Assembly: GCF_048213115.1 (NCBI RefSeq)
Contig: NZ_CP172404.1
Location: 558,001 to 622,000 of the forward strand
Length of the DNA: 64,000 bases
Direction: 5' to 3'
DNA from: Niveibacterium terrae
GTDB taxonomy: Bacteria; Pseudomonadota; Gammaproteobacteria; Burkholderiales; Rhodocyclaceae
Below the pieces are notes generated by a model. The model made no database searches. It was given only the letters and a program-made list of their open reading frames with translations, and was not told the DNA's origin. Shown piece after piece: positions 11,943 to 21,772 of the stretch; the stretch's first letter is position 1; the number at the start of each line of letters is the position of its first letter. A program made the translations under genes and the position numbers.

Positions 11943-14900
11943 ATGAAAAGCATGCTTGCTGATCTGTTCAAGCAAAGCCTTCCGAACGAGGAAGAATTCG
12001 ATGCGATTACCATCGGACTCGCCTCGCCGGAGAAAATCCGTTCTTGGTCTTTCGGTGAAGTAAAGAAGCCGGAAACCATCAATTACCGTACGTTCAAGCC
12101 CGAACGCGACGGCCTTTTCTGTGCCAAGATCTTTGGCCCGGTCAAGGACTACGAGTGCCTGTGCGGTAAGTACAAGCGTCTGAAGCACCGCGGCGTGATC
12201 TGCGAGAAGTGCGGCGTCGAAGTGACGCTGGCCAAGGTCCGCCGCGAGCGGATGGGCCACATCGAGCTCGCCTCGGTGGTCGCGCACATCTGGTTCCTGA
12301 AGAGCCTGCCCAGCCGTTTGGGCATGGTGCTGGACATGCCGCTGCGCGACATCGAACGCGTGCTCTACTTCGAGGGCTATGTCGTCGTGGATCCGGGCAT
12401 GACCCCGCTGGTCCGCGGTCAGCTGCTGACTGAAGAGGACTACCTCGCGAAGACCGAGGAGTACGGCGACGAGTTCTCCGCGATGATGGGCGCCGAAGCC
12501 GTCCGCGAACTGCTCAGCTCGATCGATCTGCCGCGCGAGATCGAGAGGCTGCGCAGCGAGCTGGAAACGACCGGTTCGGAAGCGAAGATCAAGAAGATCG
12601 CCAAGCGCCTGAAGGTGCTGGAAGCTTTCGTGCAGTCGGGTATCCGTCCGAACTGGATGATCATGGAAGTGCTGCCGGTGCTGCCGCCGGATCTGCGCCC
12701 TCTGGTGCCTCTGGATGGCGGTCGCTTTGCGACTTCCGACCTGAACGACCTGTATCGCCGCGTCATCAACCGCAACAACCGTCTGAAGCGTCTGCTCGAG
12801 CTGAAGGCTCCTGAAATCATCGTCCGCAACGAAAAGCGGATGCTGCAGGAAGCCGTCGACTCGCTGCTCGACAACGGTCGCCGCGGCAAGGCGATGACCG
12901 GTGCGAACAAGCGTCCGCTCAAGTCGCTGGCCGACATGATCAAGGGTAAGGGCGGTCGTTTCCGTCAGAACCTGCTCGGCAAGCGCGTCGACTACTCGGG
13001 TCGTTCGGTCATTACCGTGGGTCCGCAGCTCAAGCTGCACCAGTGCGGTCTGCCCAAGCTGATGGCGCTCGAGCTGTTCAAGCCCTTCATCTTCAACAAG
13101 CTCGAACTGCGCGGCTACGCCACGACGATCAAGCAGGCGAAGAAGATGGTCGAGAGCCAGGAGCCGATGGTGTGGGACATCCTCGAAGAGGTGATCCGCG
13201 AACACCCGATCATGCTCAACCGCGCGCCGACGCTGCACCGTCTGGGCATCCAGGCCTTCGAGCCGATGCTGATCGAAGGCAAGGCGATCCAGCTGCACCC
13301 GCTCGTCTGTACGGCCTTCAACGCCGACTTCGACGGTGACCAGATGGCCGTCCACGTCCCTCTGTCGCTTGAAGCGCAGATGGAAGCGCGCACGCTGATG
13401 CTCGCGTCGAACAACGTGCTCTCGCCTGCGCACGGCGAACCGATCATCGTTCCGTCCCAGGACATCGTGCTGGGTCTGTACTACGCGACCCGCGAAGCGG
13501 TGAACGCGCCGGGCGAAGGCATGGCGCTGATCGACGTGTCGGAAGCCAAGCGCGCCTACGAGACCGGTCAGGCCTCGCTGCACGCGAAGGTCTTCATTCG
13601 CCTGAAGGAAGTGCTGTTCGACGAAAACGGCGAAAAGGTCGAGTCGATCAAGCGCTTCCACACGACGATCGGTCGTGCGATGCTCTCCGAGATCCTGCCT
13701 GCGGGCATGCCGTTCTCGGCGATCGACAAGCCGCTGAAGAAGAAGGAAATCGGCAAGCTGATCAACTCTTCGTTCCGCCGCTGCGGTCTGAAGCAGACCG
13801 TGATCTTCGCCGACAACCTGATGCAGTTCGGTTACCGTCTCGCGACGCGCGCCGGAATCTCGATCGCGGTCAAGGACATGCTGGTCCCGACCACGAAGCA
13901 CTCGATCGTTGCGGCGGCTGAAGCTGAGGTCAAGGAGATCGCCCAGCAGTACACGTCCGGTCTGGTGACCGACGGCGAACGTTACAACAAGGTCGTCGAT
14001 ATCTGGGGGCGCGCCGGGGATCAGGTCGCCAAGGCGATGATGGATCAGCTCGGTACCGAACCGGTCATTGACTACACCGGCAAGGAGGTTCGCCAGGAAT
14101 CGCTGAACTCGATCTATATGATGGCCGACTCGGGGGCGCGTGGTTCTGCGGCCCAGATCCGTCAGCTCGCCGGCATGCGCGGCCTGATGGCCAAGCCTGA
14201 TGGCTCGATCATCGAGACGCCGATCACGACGAACTTCCGCGAAGGTCTGAACGTTCTGCAGTACTTCATCTCGACCCACGGCGCTCGTAAGGGCCTTGCG
14301 GATACGGCGCTGAAGACCGCGAACTCCGGTTACCTGACGCGTCGTCTGGTCGACGTGACGCAGGATCTGGTCGTGACCGAGGACGATTGCGGTACGCACA
14401 ACGGCTTCACGATGCGCGCGATCATCGAAGGCGGTGAAGTGCTCGAGCCGCTGCGCGATCGCATCCTGGGCCGTGTTGCGGCCGAGGACATCGTCAATCC
14501 GGAAACCCAGGCAACCGCGATCGAAGCCGGTACGCTGCTCGACGAAGACCGCTGCGACGAGATCGATGCGATGGGCGTCGACGAAGTGCGCGTGCGTACT
14601 GCGCTGACCTGCGATACCCGCTATGGCCTTTGCGCGAAGTGCTATGGCCGCGACCTGGGCCGTGGCCAGCTCGTCAATTCGGGCGAAGCGGTCGGTGTCG
14701 TTGCCGCCCAGTCGATCGGTGAGCCGGGTACCCAGCTGACGATGCGTACCTTCCACGTCGGTGGTGCGGCCTCCCGTGCCGCGGTTGCGAGTTCCGTTGA
14801 AGCCAAGTCGGCCGGTGTGATCCGCCTGACCGCCAACACCCGCTATGTGACGACCGCCAAGGGTGAGAAGGTCATCATCGCCCGTTCGGCTGAAATCATC

Positions 14901-16172
14901 GTGGCCGACGAAATGGGTCGCGAGCGCGAACTGCACAAAGTGCCTTACGGTGCAATGCTGCTGGTCGACGACGGCGCCTCGATCAAGGCCGGCACCCAGC
15001 TTGCCAGCTGGGATCCGCACACCCGTCCGATCATCACCGAGCACAGCGGCGTCATCCGCTTCGAGAACGTCGAAGAAGGCGCGACCGTCGCCAAGCAGAT
15101 CGACGAAGTGACCGGTCTTTCGACTCTGGTCGTCATTGCCGAGAAGCGCCGCGCGTCGAGCGCGAGCAAGGGGCTGCGTCCTCAGGTCAAGCTGATCGAT
15201 GCTTCTGGCGAAGAGGTGAAGATCCCCGGAACCGATCACGCCGTGACGATCACGTTCCAGGTCGGCTCGCTGATCACCGTCAAGGATGGTCAGGAAGTCT
15301 CGGTCGGTGACGTGCTGGCCCGTATTCCTCAGGAATCGGCGAAGACGCGCGACATTACCGGTGGTCTGCCGCGCGTGGCCGAGCTGTTCGAAGCGCGCTC
15401 GCCCAAGGACGCAGGCCTGCTCGCCGAAGTGACCGGCACGCTGTCCTTCGGTAAGGACACCAAGGGCAAGCAACGCCTCGTGATCACCGAACTCGATGGC
15501 ACCGTCCATGAGTTCCTGATCCCGAAGGACAAGCACGTTCTGGTGCACGATGGCCAGGTCGTCCAGCGGGGTGAATCGATCGTCGACGGTCCGGCCGATC
15601 CGCACGACATCCTCAGGCTCAAGGGGGTCGAAGCTCTGGCCCGCTATGTGATCGAGGAAGTCCAAGACGTCTACCGTCTGCAGGGCGTGAAGATCAACGA
15701 CAAGCACATCGAAGTGATCGTTCGCCAGATGCTGCGCCGTGTCGTGATCACCGATCCGGGCGATACGAAGTTCATCCGCGAGGAGCAGGTTGAGCGCTCG
15801 CAGGTGCTGGACGAGAACGACAAGATGATCGCCGACGGCAAGATTCCGGCCCAGTACGAATATGTGCTGCTCGGTATCACGAAGGCCTCGCTGTCGACCG
15901 ACTCCTTCATCTCTGCGGCGTCCTTCCAGGAAACGACCCGCGTGCTGACCGAGGCGGCGATCATGGGCAAGCGCGATGAGCTGCGTGGCCTGAAGGAAAA
16001 CGTGATCGTCGGTCGTCTGATCCCGGCCGGTACCGGTCTTGCCTATCACCGTGCCCGTCACGCTCATGGCAACACGACCTTCGATCTGCCCCCGATGGAT
16101 TTCGACGCTGAAGTGGATGCGCCGGAAGCTCCTGAAGTGGCGGAAACGCCATCGGCCGATCAGGCCGGTTGA
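11943..16172 (+). CDS. rpoC: DNA-directed RNA polymerase subunit beta'
   Basis: A full-length beta' subunit of 1409 residues. The N-terminal zinc site is seen as CLCGKYKRLKHRGVICEKCG (about residues 70-90), the Mg-binding catalytic loop as NADFDGDQMAVH (about 460), and a second cysteine cluster near CDTRYGLCAKCYG (about 890-905). It follows rpoB by 41 bp with a GGAG-type ribosome-binding site. Confidence 0.99.
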   Translation: MKSMLADLFKQSLPNEEEFDAITIGLASPEKIRSWSFGEVKKPETINYRTFKPERDGLFCAKIFGPVKDYECLCGKYKRLKHRGVICEKCGVEVTLAKVRRERMGHIELASVVAHIWFLKSLPSRLGMVLDMPLRDIERVLYFEGYVVVDPGMTPLVRGQLLTEEDYLAKTEEYGDEFSAMMGAEAVRELLSSIDLPREIERLRSELETTGSEAKIKKIAKRLKVLEAFVQSGIRPNWMIMEVLPVLPPDLRPLVPLDGGRFATSDLNDLYRRVINRNNRLKRLLELKAPEIIVRNEKRMLQEAVDSLLDNGRRGKAMTGANKRPLKSLADMIKGKGGRFRQNLLGKRVDYSGRSVITVGPQLKLHQCGLPKLMALELFKPFIFNKLELRGYATTIKQAKKMVESQEPMVWDILEEVIREHPIMLNRAPTLHRLGIQAFEPMLIEGKAIQLHPLVCTAFNADFDGDQMAVHVPLSLEAQMEARTLMLASNNVLSPAHGEPIIVPSQDIVLGLYYATREAVNAPGEGMALIDVSEAKRAYETGQASLHAKVFIRLKEVLFDENGEKVESIKRFHTTIGRAMLSEILPAGMPFSAIDKPLKKKEIGKLINSSFRRCGLKQTVIFADNLMQFGYRLATRAGISIAVKDMLVPTTKHSIVAAAEAEVKEIAQQYTSGLVTDGERYNKVVDIWGRAGDQVAKAMMDQLGTEPVIDYTGKEVRQESLNSIYMMADSGARGSAAQIRQLAGMRGLMAKPDGSIIETPITTNFREGLNVLQYFISTHGARKGLADTALKTANSGYLTRRLVDVTQDLVVTEDDCGTHNGFTMRAIIEGGEVLEPLRDRILGRVAAEDIVNPETQATAIEAGTLLDEDRCDEIDAMGVDEVRVRTALTCDTRYGLCAKCYGRDLGRGQLVNSGEAVGVVAAQSIGEPGTQLTMRTFHVGGAASRAAVASSVEAKSAGVIRLTANTRYVTTAKGEKVIIARSAEIIVADEMGRERELHKVPYGAMLLVDDGASIKAGTQLASWDPHTRPIITEHSGVIRFENVEEGATVAKQIDEVTGLSTLVVIAEKRRASSASKGLRPQVKLIDASGEEVKIPGTDHAVTITFQVGSLITVKDGQEVSVGDVLARIPQESAKTRDITGGLPRVAELFEARSPKDAGLLAEVTGTLSFGKDTKGKQRLVITELDGTVHEFLIPKDKHVLVHDGQVVQRGESIVDGPADPHDILRLKGVEALARYVIEEVQDVYRLQGVKINDKHIEVIVRQMLRRVVITDPGDTKFIREEQVERSQVLDENDKMIADGKIPAQYEYVLLGITKASLSTDSFISAASFQETTRVLTEAAIMGKRDELRGLKENVIVGRLIPAGTGLAYHRARHAHGNTTFDLPPMDFDAEVDAPEAPEVAETPSADQAG

Positions 16173-16204
16173 CGAAGCGGGGCGGGATTTCATAGAATCC
16201 CGCC
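16169..16204 (+). promoter_or_regulatory. promoter with overlapping hairpin before rpsL
   Basis: TTGACG at 16169-16174, an 18-bp spacer and TAGAAT at 16193-16198. A 9-bp perfect dyad, GGCGGGATT/AATCCCGCC (16181-16204), overlaps the -10 element and is followed by TCTTTA. The dyad can serve as the terminator of rpoC and overlaps the start of the str operon promoter. Confidence 0.6.
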
Positions 16205-16299
16205 TCTTTACTGGCCAGCCGTTCGCGGCTGGCTTCCTGTGATCTTGATTGCGGCCCAACTGCGCAGTTTGTGCAGGGTGGTGCGATCCGAGGAAAGAA

Positions 16300-16677
16300 A
16301 TGCCAACAACCAACCAGCTCGTCCGCAAAGGACGTGAGACTGCGCTGATCAAGAGCAAGGTGCCCGCACTGGACGCCTGCCCCCAGAAGCGCGGCGTCTG
16401 TACCCGTGTCTACACCACGACCCCGAAGAAGCCGAACTCGGCGCTTCGTAAGGTCGCCAAGGTGCGCTTGACCAACGGCTTCGAAGTCATCTCCTATATC
16501 GGCGGTGAAGGCCACAACCTCCAGGAACACAGCGTCGTGCTGATCCGCGGCGGTCGTGTCAAGGACCTTCCGGGTGTTCGCTACCACATCGTTCGCGGTT
16601 CTCTTGACCTGCAGGGCGTGAAGGATCGGAAGCAATCGCGTTCCAAGTACGGCGCGAAGCGTCCGAAGAAGTCCTAA
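16300..16677 (+). CDS. rpsL: 30S ribosomal protein S12
   Basis: A 125-residue S12, part of the decoding centre. It begins PTTNQLVRKGRE and contains TTTPKKPNSALRK and GGRVKDLPGVRYH. The two lysines whose substitution gives streptomycin resistance (K43 and K88 by convention) are wild type. It is the first gene of the str operon with rpsG, fusA and tuf. Confidence 0.98.
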   Translation: MPTTNQLVRKGRETALIKSKVPALDACPQKRGVCTRVYTTTPKKPNSALRKVAKVRLTNGFEVISYIGGEGHNLQEHSVVLIRGGRVKDLPGVRYHIVRGSLDLQGVKDRKQSRSKYGAKRPKKS

Positions 16678-16702
16678 TCAACCGAACCTGTAGGAGATCG
16701 AC

Positions 16703-17173
16703 ATGCCCCGTCGTCGCGAAGTACCCAAGCGTGAGATCCTGCCTGATCCGAAGTTCGGTAGTCAGGATGTCTCGAAGTTCATCAATGTTCTGATGCAAAG
16801 CGGCAAGAAAGCGGTTGCCGAGCGCATCATCTACGGTGCTCTGGAAAACATCCAGACCAAGAGCGGCAAGGATCCTCTGGATGTCTTCGCTGCCGCCGTC
16901 AACAACGTCAAGCCGGTCGTCGAAGTGAAGAGCCGCCGTGTCGGTGGCGCCAACTACCAGGTTCCGGTTGAAGTGCGTCCTTCCCGTCGCATGGCTCTGT
17001 CGATGCGCTGGATCCGCGAAGCTGCCCGCAAGCGTTCCGAGAAGTCGATGGCCCAGCGTCTGGCTGGCGAGCTGCTCGAAGCTTCCGAAGGCCGTGGCGC
17101 CGCGATGAAGAAGCGCGAGGAAGTTCACCGCATGGCTGAAGCCAACAAGGCATTCTCGCACTTCCGTTTCTGA
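16703..17173 (+). CDS. rpsG: 30S ribosomal protein S7
   Basis: A 156-residue S7, the primary binder that nucleates the 30S head and lines the E site. It begins MPRRREVPKREILPDPKFGS and ends AEANKAFSHFRF, both typical. The 116-bp gap after it contains two dyads (a GGTCGG/CCGACC stem near 17190-17227 and GTCCGC/GCGGAC at 17248-17266) before fusA. Confidence 0.98.
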   Translation: MPRRREVPKREILPDPKFGSQDVSKFINVLMQSGKKAVAERIIYGALENIQTKSGKDPLDVFAAAVNNVKPVVEVKSRRVGGANYQVPVEVRPSRRMALSMRWIREAARKRSEKSMAQRLAGELLEASEGRGAAMKKREEVHRMAEANKAFSHFRF

Positions 17174-17289
17174 TCCCGCGATCGTTTCAGTCGGTCGGTG
17201 CCTGAAAATGGTCCGACCGAACTGCGCGAAAGCACCGAAAATCCCCGTCCGCACAGGTTGCGGACTTTCGTTTAGGTAGAGGTACTACC

Positions 17290-19383
17290 GTGGCACGTAA
17301 AACTCCGATTGAGCGCTACCGTAACATCGGTATCTCGGCGCACATCGACGCCGGCAAGACCACCACGACCGAGCGAATCCTGTTCTACACCGGTGTCAGT
17401 CACAAGATCGGTGAAGTGCATGATGGCGCTGCGACCATGGACTGGATGGAGCAGGAACAGGAACGCGGGATCACGATCACGTCCGCTGCAACGACATGCT
17501 TCTGGAAGGGCATGGACGGCAAGCGCGACGAACACCGCATCAACATCATCGACACCCCGGGACACGTCGACTTCACGATCGAAGTCGAGCGCTCGATGCG
17601 CGTTCTGGACGGTGCCGTGATGGTCTATTGCGCGGTCGGTGGCGTTCAGCCCCAGTCCGAAACCGTCTGGCGTCAAGCCAACAAGTACAAGGTTCCTCGT
17701 CTCGCGTTCGTGAACAAGATGGACCGCCAGGGCGCGGACTTCTTCAAGGTTCACGACCAGATGCGCACCCGTCTGCGCGCGAACCCGATCCCGCTGCAAG
17801 TGCCAATCGGCGCTGAAGAAAACTTCAAGGGCGTGGTCGACCTGATCAAGATGAAGGCGATCTGGTGGGACGATGCGACTCAGGGCATGAAGTTCGAGTA
17901 CGGGGATATCCCGGCTGAGCTGCAGGCCAAGAGCCAGGAATGGCGCGAGAAGATGGTCGAAGCGGCCGCCGAATCGTCTGAAGAGCTGATGGACAAGTAC
18001 CTTGGCGAGGGCGACCTCTCCGAGGAAGACATCGTTGCCGGTCTGCGCGACCGTACGCTGAAGAGCGAAATCGTGCCGATGCTGTGCGGTTCCGCGTTCA
18101 AGAACAAGGGCGTGCAGGCGATGCTCGACGCCGTCATCGATCTGATGCCTTCGCCGGTTGACGTTCCTCCGGTCAAGGGTGAAGACGACGATGGCAAGGA
18201 AGCGCACCGTGAGGCGACTGACGCTGCTCCGTTCTCGGCTCTGGCTTTCAAGCTCGCGACCGACCCCTTCGTTGGTCAGCTGACTTTCTTCCGCGTCTAC
18301 TCGGGCGTCGTGAAGTCGGGCGACTCGATCTACAACCCGGTCAAGGGCAAGAAGGAGCGCATCGGTCGTATCGTCCAGATGCACGCCAATGACCGCAAGG
18401 AAATCGACGAAGTCTACGCGGGCGACATCGCAGCGGCGATCGGCCTGAAGGACGTGACGACCGGTGAAACCCTGTGCGATCAGGAACACATCATCACCCT
18501 CGAACGCATGGAATTCCCCGAACCGGTGATTCACGTCGCCGTCGAGCCGAAGACCAAGGCTGACCAGGAAAAGATGGGTGTCGCGCTCGGTCGTCTTGCG
18601 CGTGAAGACCCCTCGTTCCGCGTCCGCTCCGACGAAGAGTCGGGTCAGACCATCATCTCCGGTATGGGCGAGCTCCACCTTGAGATCATCGTCGACCGGA
18701 TGAAGCGCGAGTTCGGCGTTGAAGCCAACGTCGGTGCGCCCCAGGTTGCTTACCGCGAAACGATCCGTTCGACGGTCGAAAATGCCGAAGGCAAGTTCGT
18801 CAAGCAGTCCGGTGGTCGTGGTCAGTACGGTCACGTCGTGCTCAAGCTCGAGCCGAACGAGCAGGGCAAGGGCTACGAGTTCGTCGATGCGATCAAGGGC
18901 GGCGTCGTTCCTCGCGAGTACATTCCCGCGGTCGACAAGGGCCTTCAGGACACGCTGCCCAACGGCGTGCTCGCCGGCTTCCCGGTTGTCGATGTCAAGG
19001 TTACGCTGCACTTCGGTTCGTACCACGATGTGGACTCGAACGAAAACGCGTTCAAGATGGCTGCGTCGATGGCGTTCAAGGACGGCATGCGCAAGGCCAA
19101 CCCCGTGATTCTGGAACCGATGATGGCTGTCGAAGTCGAGACTCCGGAAGATTTCATGGGCAACGTCATGGGCGACCTCTCGGGTCGTCGCGGCATCGTT
19201 CAGGGCATGGACGACGTGGCAGGCATGAAGGTGATCAAGGCGGAAGTGCCGCTGGCCGAAATGTTCGGCTACTCCACGACGCTGCGTTCGCTGACCCAGG
19301 GTCGTGCGACCTACTCGATGGAGTTCAAGCACTACACCGAAGCGCCGCGCAACGTCGCTGAAGCCATCATCAACAAGAAGTAA
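17290..19383 (+). CDS. fusA: elongation factor G
   Basis: EF-G, 697 residues, catalyses ribosomal translocation and helps recycle ribosomes. GTPase motifs are SAHIDAGKTTTTE (about residue 15), DTPGHVDF (about 85) and NKMDR (about 140); domains II to V follow. The start codon is GTG, preceded by AGGTAGAGG. It stands in the canonical str operon, 22 bp before the second tuf gene. Confidence 0.98.
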   Translation: MARKTPIERYRNIGISAHIDAGKTTTTERILFYTGVSHKIGEVHDGAATMDWMEQEQERGITITSAATTCFWKGMDGKRDEHRINIIDTPGHVDFTIEVERSMRVLDGAVMVYCAVGGVQPQSETVWRQANKYKVPRLAFVNKMDRQGADFFKVHDQMRTRLRANPIPLQVPIGAEENFKGVVDLIKMKAIWWDDATQGMKFEYGDIPAELQAKSQEWREKMVEAAAESSEELMDKYLGEGDLSEEDIVAGLRDRTLKSEIVPMLCGSAFKNKGVQAMLDAVIDLMPSPVDVPPVKGEDDDGKEAHREATDAAPFSALAFKLATDPFVGQLTFFRVYSGVVKSGDSIYNPVKGKKERIGRIVQMHANDRKEIDEVYAGDIAAAIGLKDVTTGETLCDQEHIITLERMEFPEPVIHVAVEPKTKADQEKMGVALGRLAREDPSFRVRSDEESGQTIISGMGELHLEIIVDRMKREFGVEANVGAPQVAYRETIRSTVENAEGKFVKQSGGRGQYGHVVLKLEPNEQGKGYEFVDAIKGGVVPREYIPAVDKGLQDTLPNGVLAGFPVVDVKVTLHFGSYHDVDSNENAFKMAASMAFKDGMRKANPVILEPMMAVEVETPEDFMGNVMGDLSGRRGIVQGMDDVAGMKVIKAEVPLAEMFGYSTTLRSLTQGRATYSMEFKHYTEAPRNVAEAIINKK

Positions 19384-19405
19384 TCATTCGATTTAGGAAA
19401 GAAAA

Positions 19406-20596
19406 ATGGCCAAGGAAAAATTCGAGCGGACAAAACCGCACGTGAACGTCGGTACCATCGGTCACGTTGACCATGGCAAGACCACGCTGACTGCAGCGAT
19501 CACGACTGTTCTGTCGGCGAAGTTCGGCGGAGCTGCGAAGAAGTACGACGAAATCGATGCGGCGCCGGAAGAAAAGGCACGCGGTATCACGATCAATACC
19601 GCGCACGTCGAATACGAAACCGAAACCCGTCACTATGCGCACGTCGACTGCCCGGGGCACGCCGACTACGTGAAGAACATGATTACCGGTGCTGCGCAGA
19701 TGGACGGCGCGATCCTGGTCGTGTCGGCCGCTGACGGCCCGATGCCGCAGACCCGCGAGCACATCCTGCTGGCGCGTCAGGTTGGCGTTCCTTACGTGAT
19801 CGTGTTCCTGAACAAGTGCGACATGGTCGACGACGCCGAGCTGCTCGAACTCGTCGAGATGGAAGTTCGCGAACTGCTCTCGAAGTACGACTTCCCGGGT
19901 GATGACACCCCGATCGTCAAGGGTTCGGCCCTGAAGGCGCTCGAAGGCGACCAGAGCCCGATCGGCGAACCGGCGATCTTTGAGCTGGCCGCTGCGCTCG
20001 ACAGCTACATCCCGACGCCGGAACGCGCTGTCGATCAGCCCTTCCTGCTGCCGATCGAAGACGTGTTCTCGATCTCGGGTCGCGGTACCGTGGTGACCGG
20101 CCGTGTCGAACGCGGCATCGTCAAGGTTGGCGAAGAAATCGAAATCGTCGGTATCAAGCCCACCGTCAAGACCACCTGCACGGGCGTCGAAATGTTCCGC
20201 AAGCTGCTCGACCAAGGTCAGGCTGGCGACAACGTTGGCGTTCTGCTGCGCGGCACGAAGCGTGAAGATGTCGAGCGCGGTCAGGTTCTGGCCAAGCCCG
20301 GTTCGATTACGCCGCACACCCACTTCACCGGTGAAGTGTATGTGCTGAGCAAGGACGAAGGCGGCCGTCACACCCCGTTCTTCAACAACTATCGTCCGCA
20401 GTTCTACTTCCGTACGACCGACGTGACCGGTGCGATCGAGCTGCCGGAAGGCACCGAGATGGTCATGCCTGGCGACAACGTGTCGATCACGGTCAAGCTG
20501 ATCTGCCCGATCGCGATGGAAGAAGGTCTGCGTTTCGCGATCCGCGAAGGTGGCCGCACCGTGGGTGCTGGCGTCGTCGCGAAGATCATCGAGTAA
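19406..20596 (+). CDS. tuf: elongation factor Tu (second copy)
   Basis: A 396-residue EF-Tu in the str operon (tufA-type position). By eye the coding sequence matches the copy at 2789-3979 base for base except at codon 367, which is Cys TGC here (20504-20506) instead of Ala GCT. Such identity across 16 kb indicates ongoing gene conversion. The ribosome-binding site is AGGAAAG. Confidence 0.98.
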   Translation: MAKEKFERTKPHVNVGTIGHVDHGKTTLTAAITTVLSAKFGGAAKKYDEIDAAPEEKARGITINTAHVEYETETRHYAHVDCPGHADYVKNMITGAAQMDGAILVVSAADGPMPQTREHILLARQVGVPYVIVFLNKCDMVDDAELLELVEMEVRELLSKYDFPGDDTPIVKGSALKALEGDQSPIGEPAIFELAAALDSYIPTPERAVDQPFLLPIEDVFSISGRGTVVTGRVERGIVKVGEEIEIVGIKPTVKTTCTGVEMFRKLLDQGQAGDNVGVLLRGTKREDVERGQVLAKPGSITPHTHFTGEVYVLSKDEGGRHTPFFNNYRPQFYFRTTDVTGAIELPEGTEMVMPGDNVSITVKLICPIAMEEGLRFAIREGGRTVGAGVVAKIIE

Positions 20597-20608
20597 GGTG
20601 ATCAAATC

Positions 20609-20640
20609 CCCCGAGCCCGTCGGGCTCGGGGCGCTCTTTT
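20609..20640 (+). terminator. terminator/attenuator between tuf and rpsJ
   Basis: A perfect 10-bp stem, CCCCGAGCCC/GGGCTCGGGG, with a 3-nt loop, followed by CGCTCTTTT. It ends the str operon; some read-through into rpsJ is likely because no other promoter is obvious before rpsJ. Confidence 0.75.
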
Positions 20641-20661
20641 CCGCTCTTTTAAGGAATTACC

Positions 20662-20973
20662 ATGGCTAACCAGAAGATCCGTATCCGCCTCAAGGCTTTC
20701 GACTATCGCCTGATCGACCAGTCGGCTCAGGAAATCGTCGAAACCGCTAAGCGCACTGGCGCTGTTGTCCGCGGACCGGTTCCGCTGCCGACCCGGATTG
20801 AACGCTACAACCTGCTGCGTTCGCCGCACGTGAACAAGGCTTCGCGTGACCAGTTCGAAATCCGTACCCACCAGCGTCTGATGGACATCATCGATCCGAC
20901 CGACAAGACGGTCGATGCGCTGATGAAGCTGGATCTGCCGGCTGGTGTTGACGTCGAAATCAAGCTTCAGTAA
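20662..20973 (+). CDS. rpsJ: 30S ribosomal protein S10
   Basis: A 103-residue S10, a 30S head protein that doubles as NusE in antitermination complexes with NusB and NusG. It begins MANQKIRIRLKAFDYRLIDQ and contains GPVPLPTRIERY. It is the first gene of the S10 operon but is separated from rplC by a new promoter and hairpin. Confidence 0.98.
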   Translation: MANQKIRIRLKAFDYRLIDQSAQEIVETAKRTGAVVRGPVPLPTRIERYNLLRSPHVNKASRDQFEIRTHQRLMDIIDPTDKTVDALMKLDLPAGVDVEIKLQ

Positions 20974-20983
20974 GCAATGGGTG

Positions 20984-21048
20984 TTGCATCTAGTCGGACT
21001 TTCCGGCTAGAATCGCGGATTCTCGCTCTCGGGTGGGAATCCGTTTTT
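20984..21048 (+). promoter_or_regulatory. promoter and leader hairpin before rplC
   Basis: TTGCAT at 20984-20989, an 18-bp spacer and TAGAAT at 21008-21013. A hairpin, CGGATTC/GAATCCG (21016-21043), followed by five T, starts right at the expected transcription start region. This could act as an attenuator comparable in position, though not in sequence, to the S10 leader. Confidence 0.6.
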
Positions 21049-21119
21049 GCATCTTTACGTCTGTGAAGGTGTATTTCAGCGATCTCCGGCCAATCGAAGC
21101 CGGGTTCAAGGAGAACAAC

Positions 21120-21761
21120 ATGAGTCTAGGCCTTGTTGGTCGCAAGGTCGGCATGACTCGCGTCTTTGCCGAGGATGGTCAGTCCATCCCGGTGACGGTG
21201 CTTGACGTGTCGAATAACCGCGTGACCCAGATCAAGACCCCTGAAGCCGACGGCTATGCCGCGATTCAGGTGGCGTTTGGCAAGCGCCGCGCCAGCCGCG
21301 TTAACAAAGCGGCTGCGGGGCATCTCGCCAAGGCCGGCGTCGAAGCCGGTCATGTCCTCAAGGAATTTACCGTTACCGCGGATCTGCTCTCCGGCTACAA
21401 GGCCGGTGACGTGATCAGCGTCGGTATCTTCACTGTCGGGCAAAAAGTGGATGTGTCGGGTGTTTCCATCGGTAAGGGTTATGCCGGTGTAATCAAGCGC
21501 CACAACTTCTCGTCCAACCGTGCGTCGCACGGTAACTCCCGTAGTCACAATGTGCCGGGTTCTATCGGTATGGCGCAGGATCCGGGTCGTGTTTTTCCGG
21601 GTAAGCGCATGACTGGTCACCTTGGTGCTGCCAAGACGACGGTCCAGAACCTCGAAATCGTCCGTGTCGACGCCGAGCGTGGTCTGCTGCTGGTCAAGGG
21701 CGCTGTGCCGGGCCATCAGGATGCCGACGTCGTCGTTCGTCCGGCGATCAAGGCCAACTGA
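21120..21761 (+). CDS. rplC: 50S ribosomal protein L3
   Basis: A 213-residue L3, a primary 23S rRNA binder near the peptidyl-transferase centre. It begins SLGLVGRKVGMTRVFAEDG and has the conserved loop GSIGMAQDPGRVFPGKRMTG. I start at the ATG 21120 preceded by AAGGAG; the frame is open upstream only through the leader. First of the tightly packed S10 operon proper. Confidence 0.97.
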   Translation: MSLGLVGRKVGMTRVFAEDGQSIPVTVLDVSNNRVTQIKTPEADGYAAIQVAFGKRRASRVNKAAAGHLAKAGVEAGHVLKEFTVTADLLSGYKAGDVISVGIFTVGQKVDVSGVSIGKGYAGVIKRHNFSSNRASHGNSRSHNVPGSIGMAQDPGRVFPGKRMTGHLGAAKTTVQNLEIVRVDAERGLLLVKGAVPGHQDADVVVRPAIKAN

Positions 21762-21772
21762 GCGGGGACGAC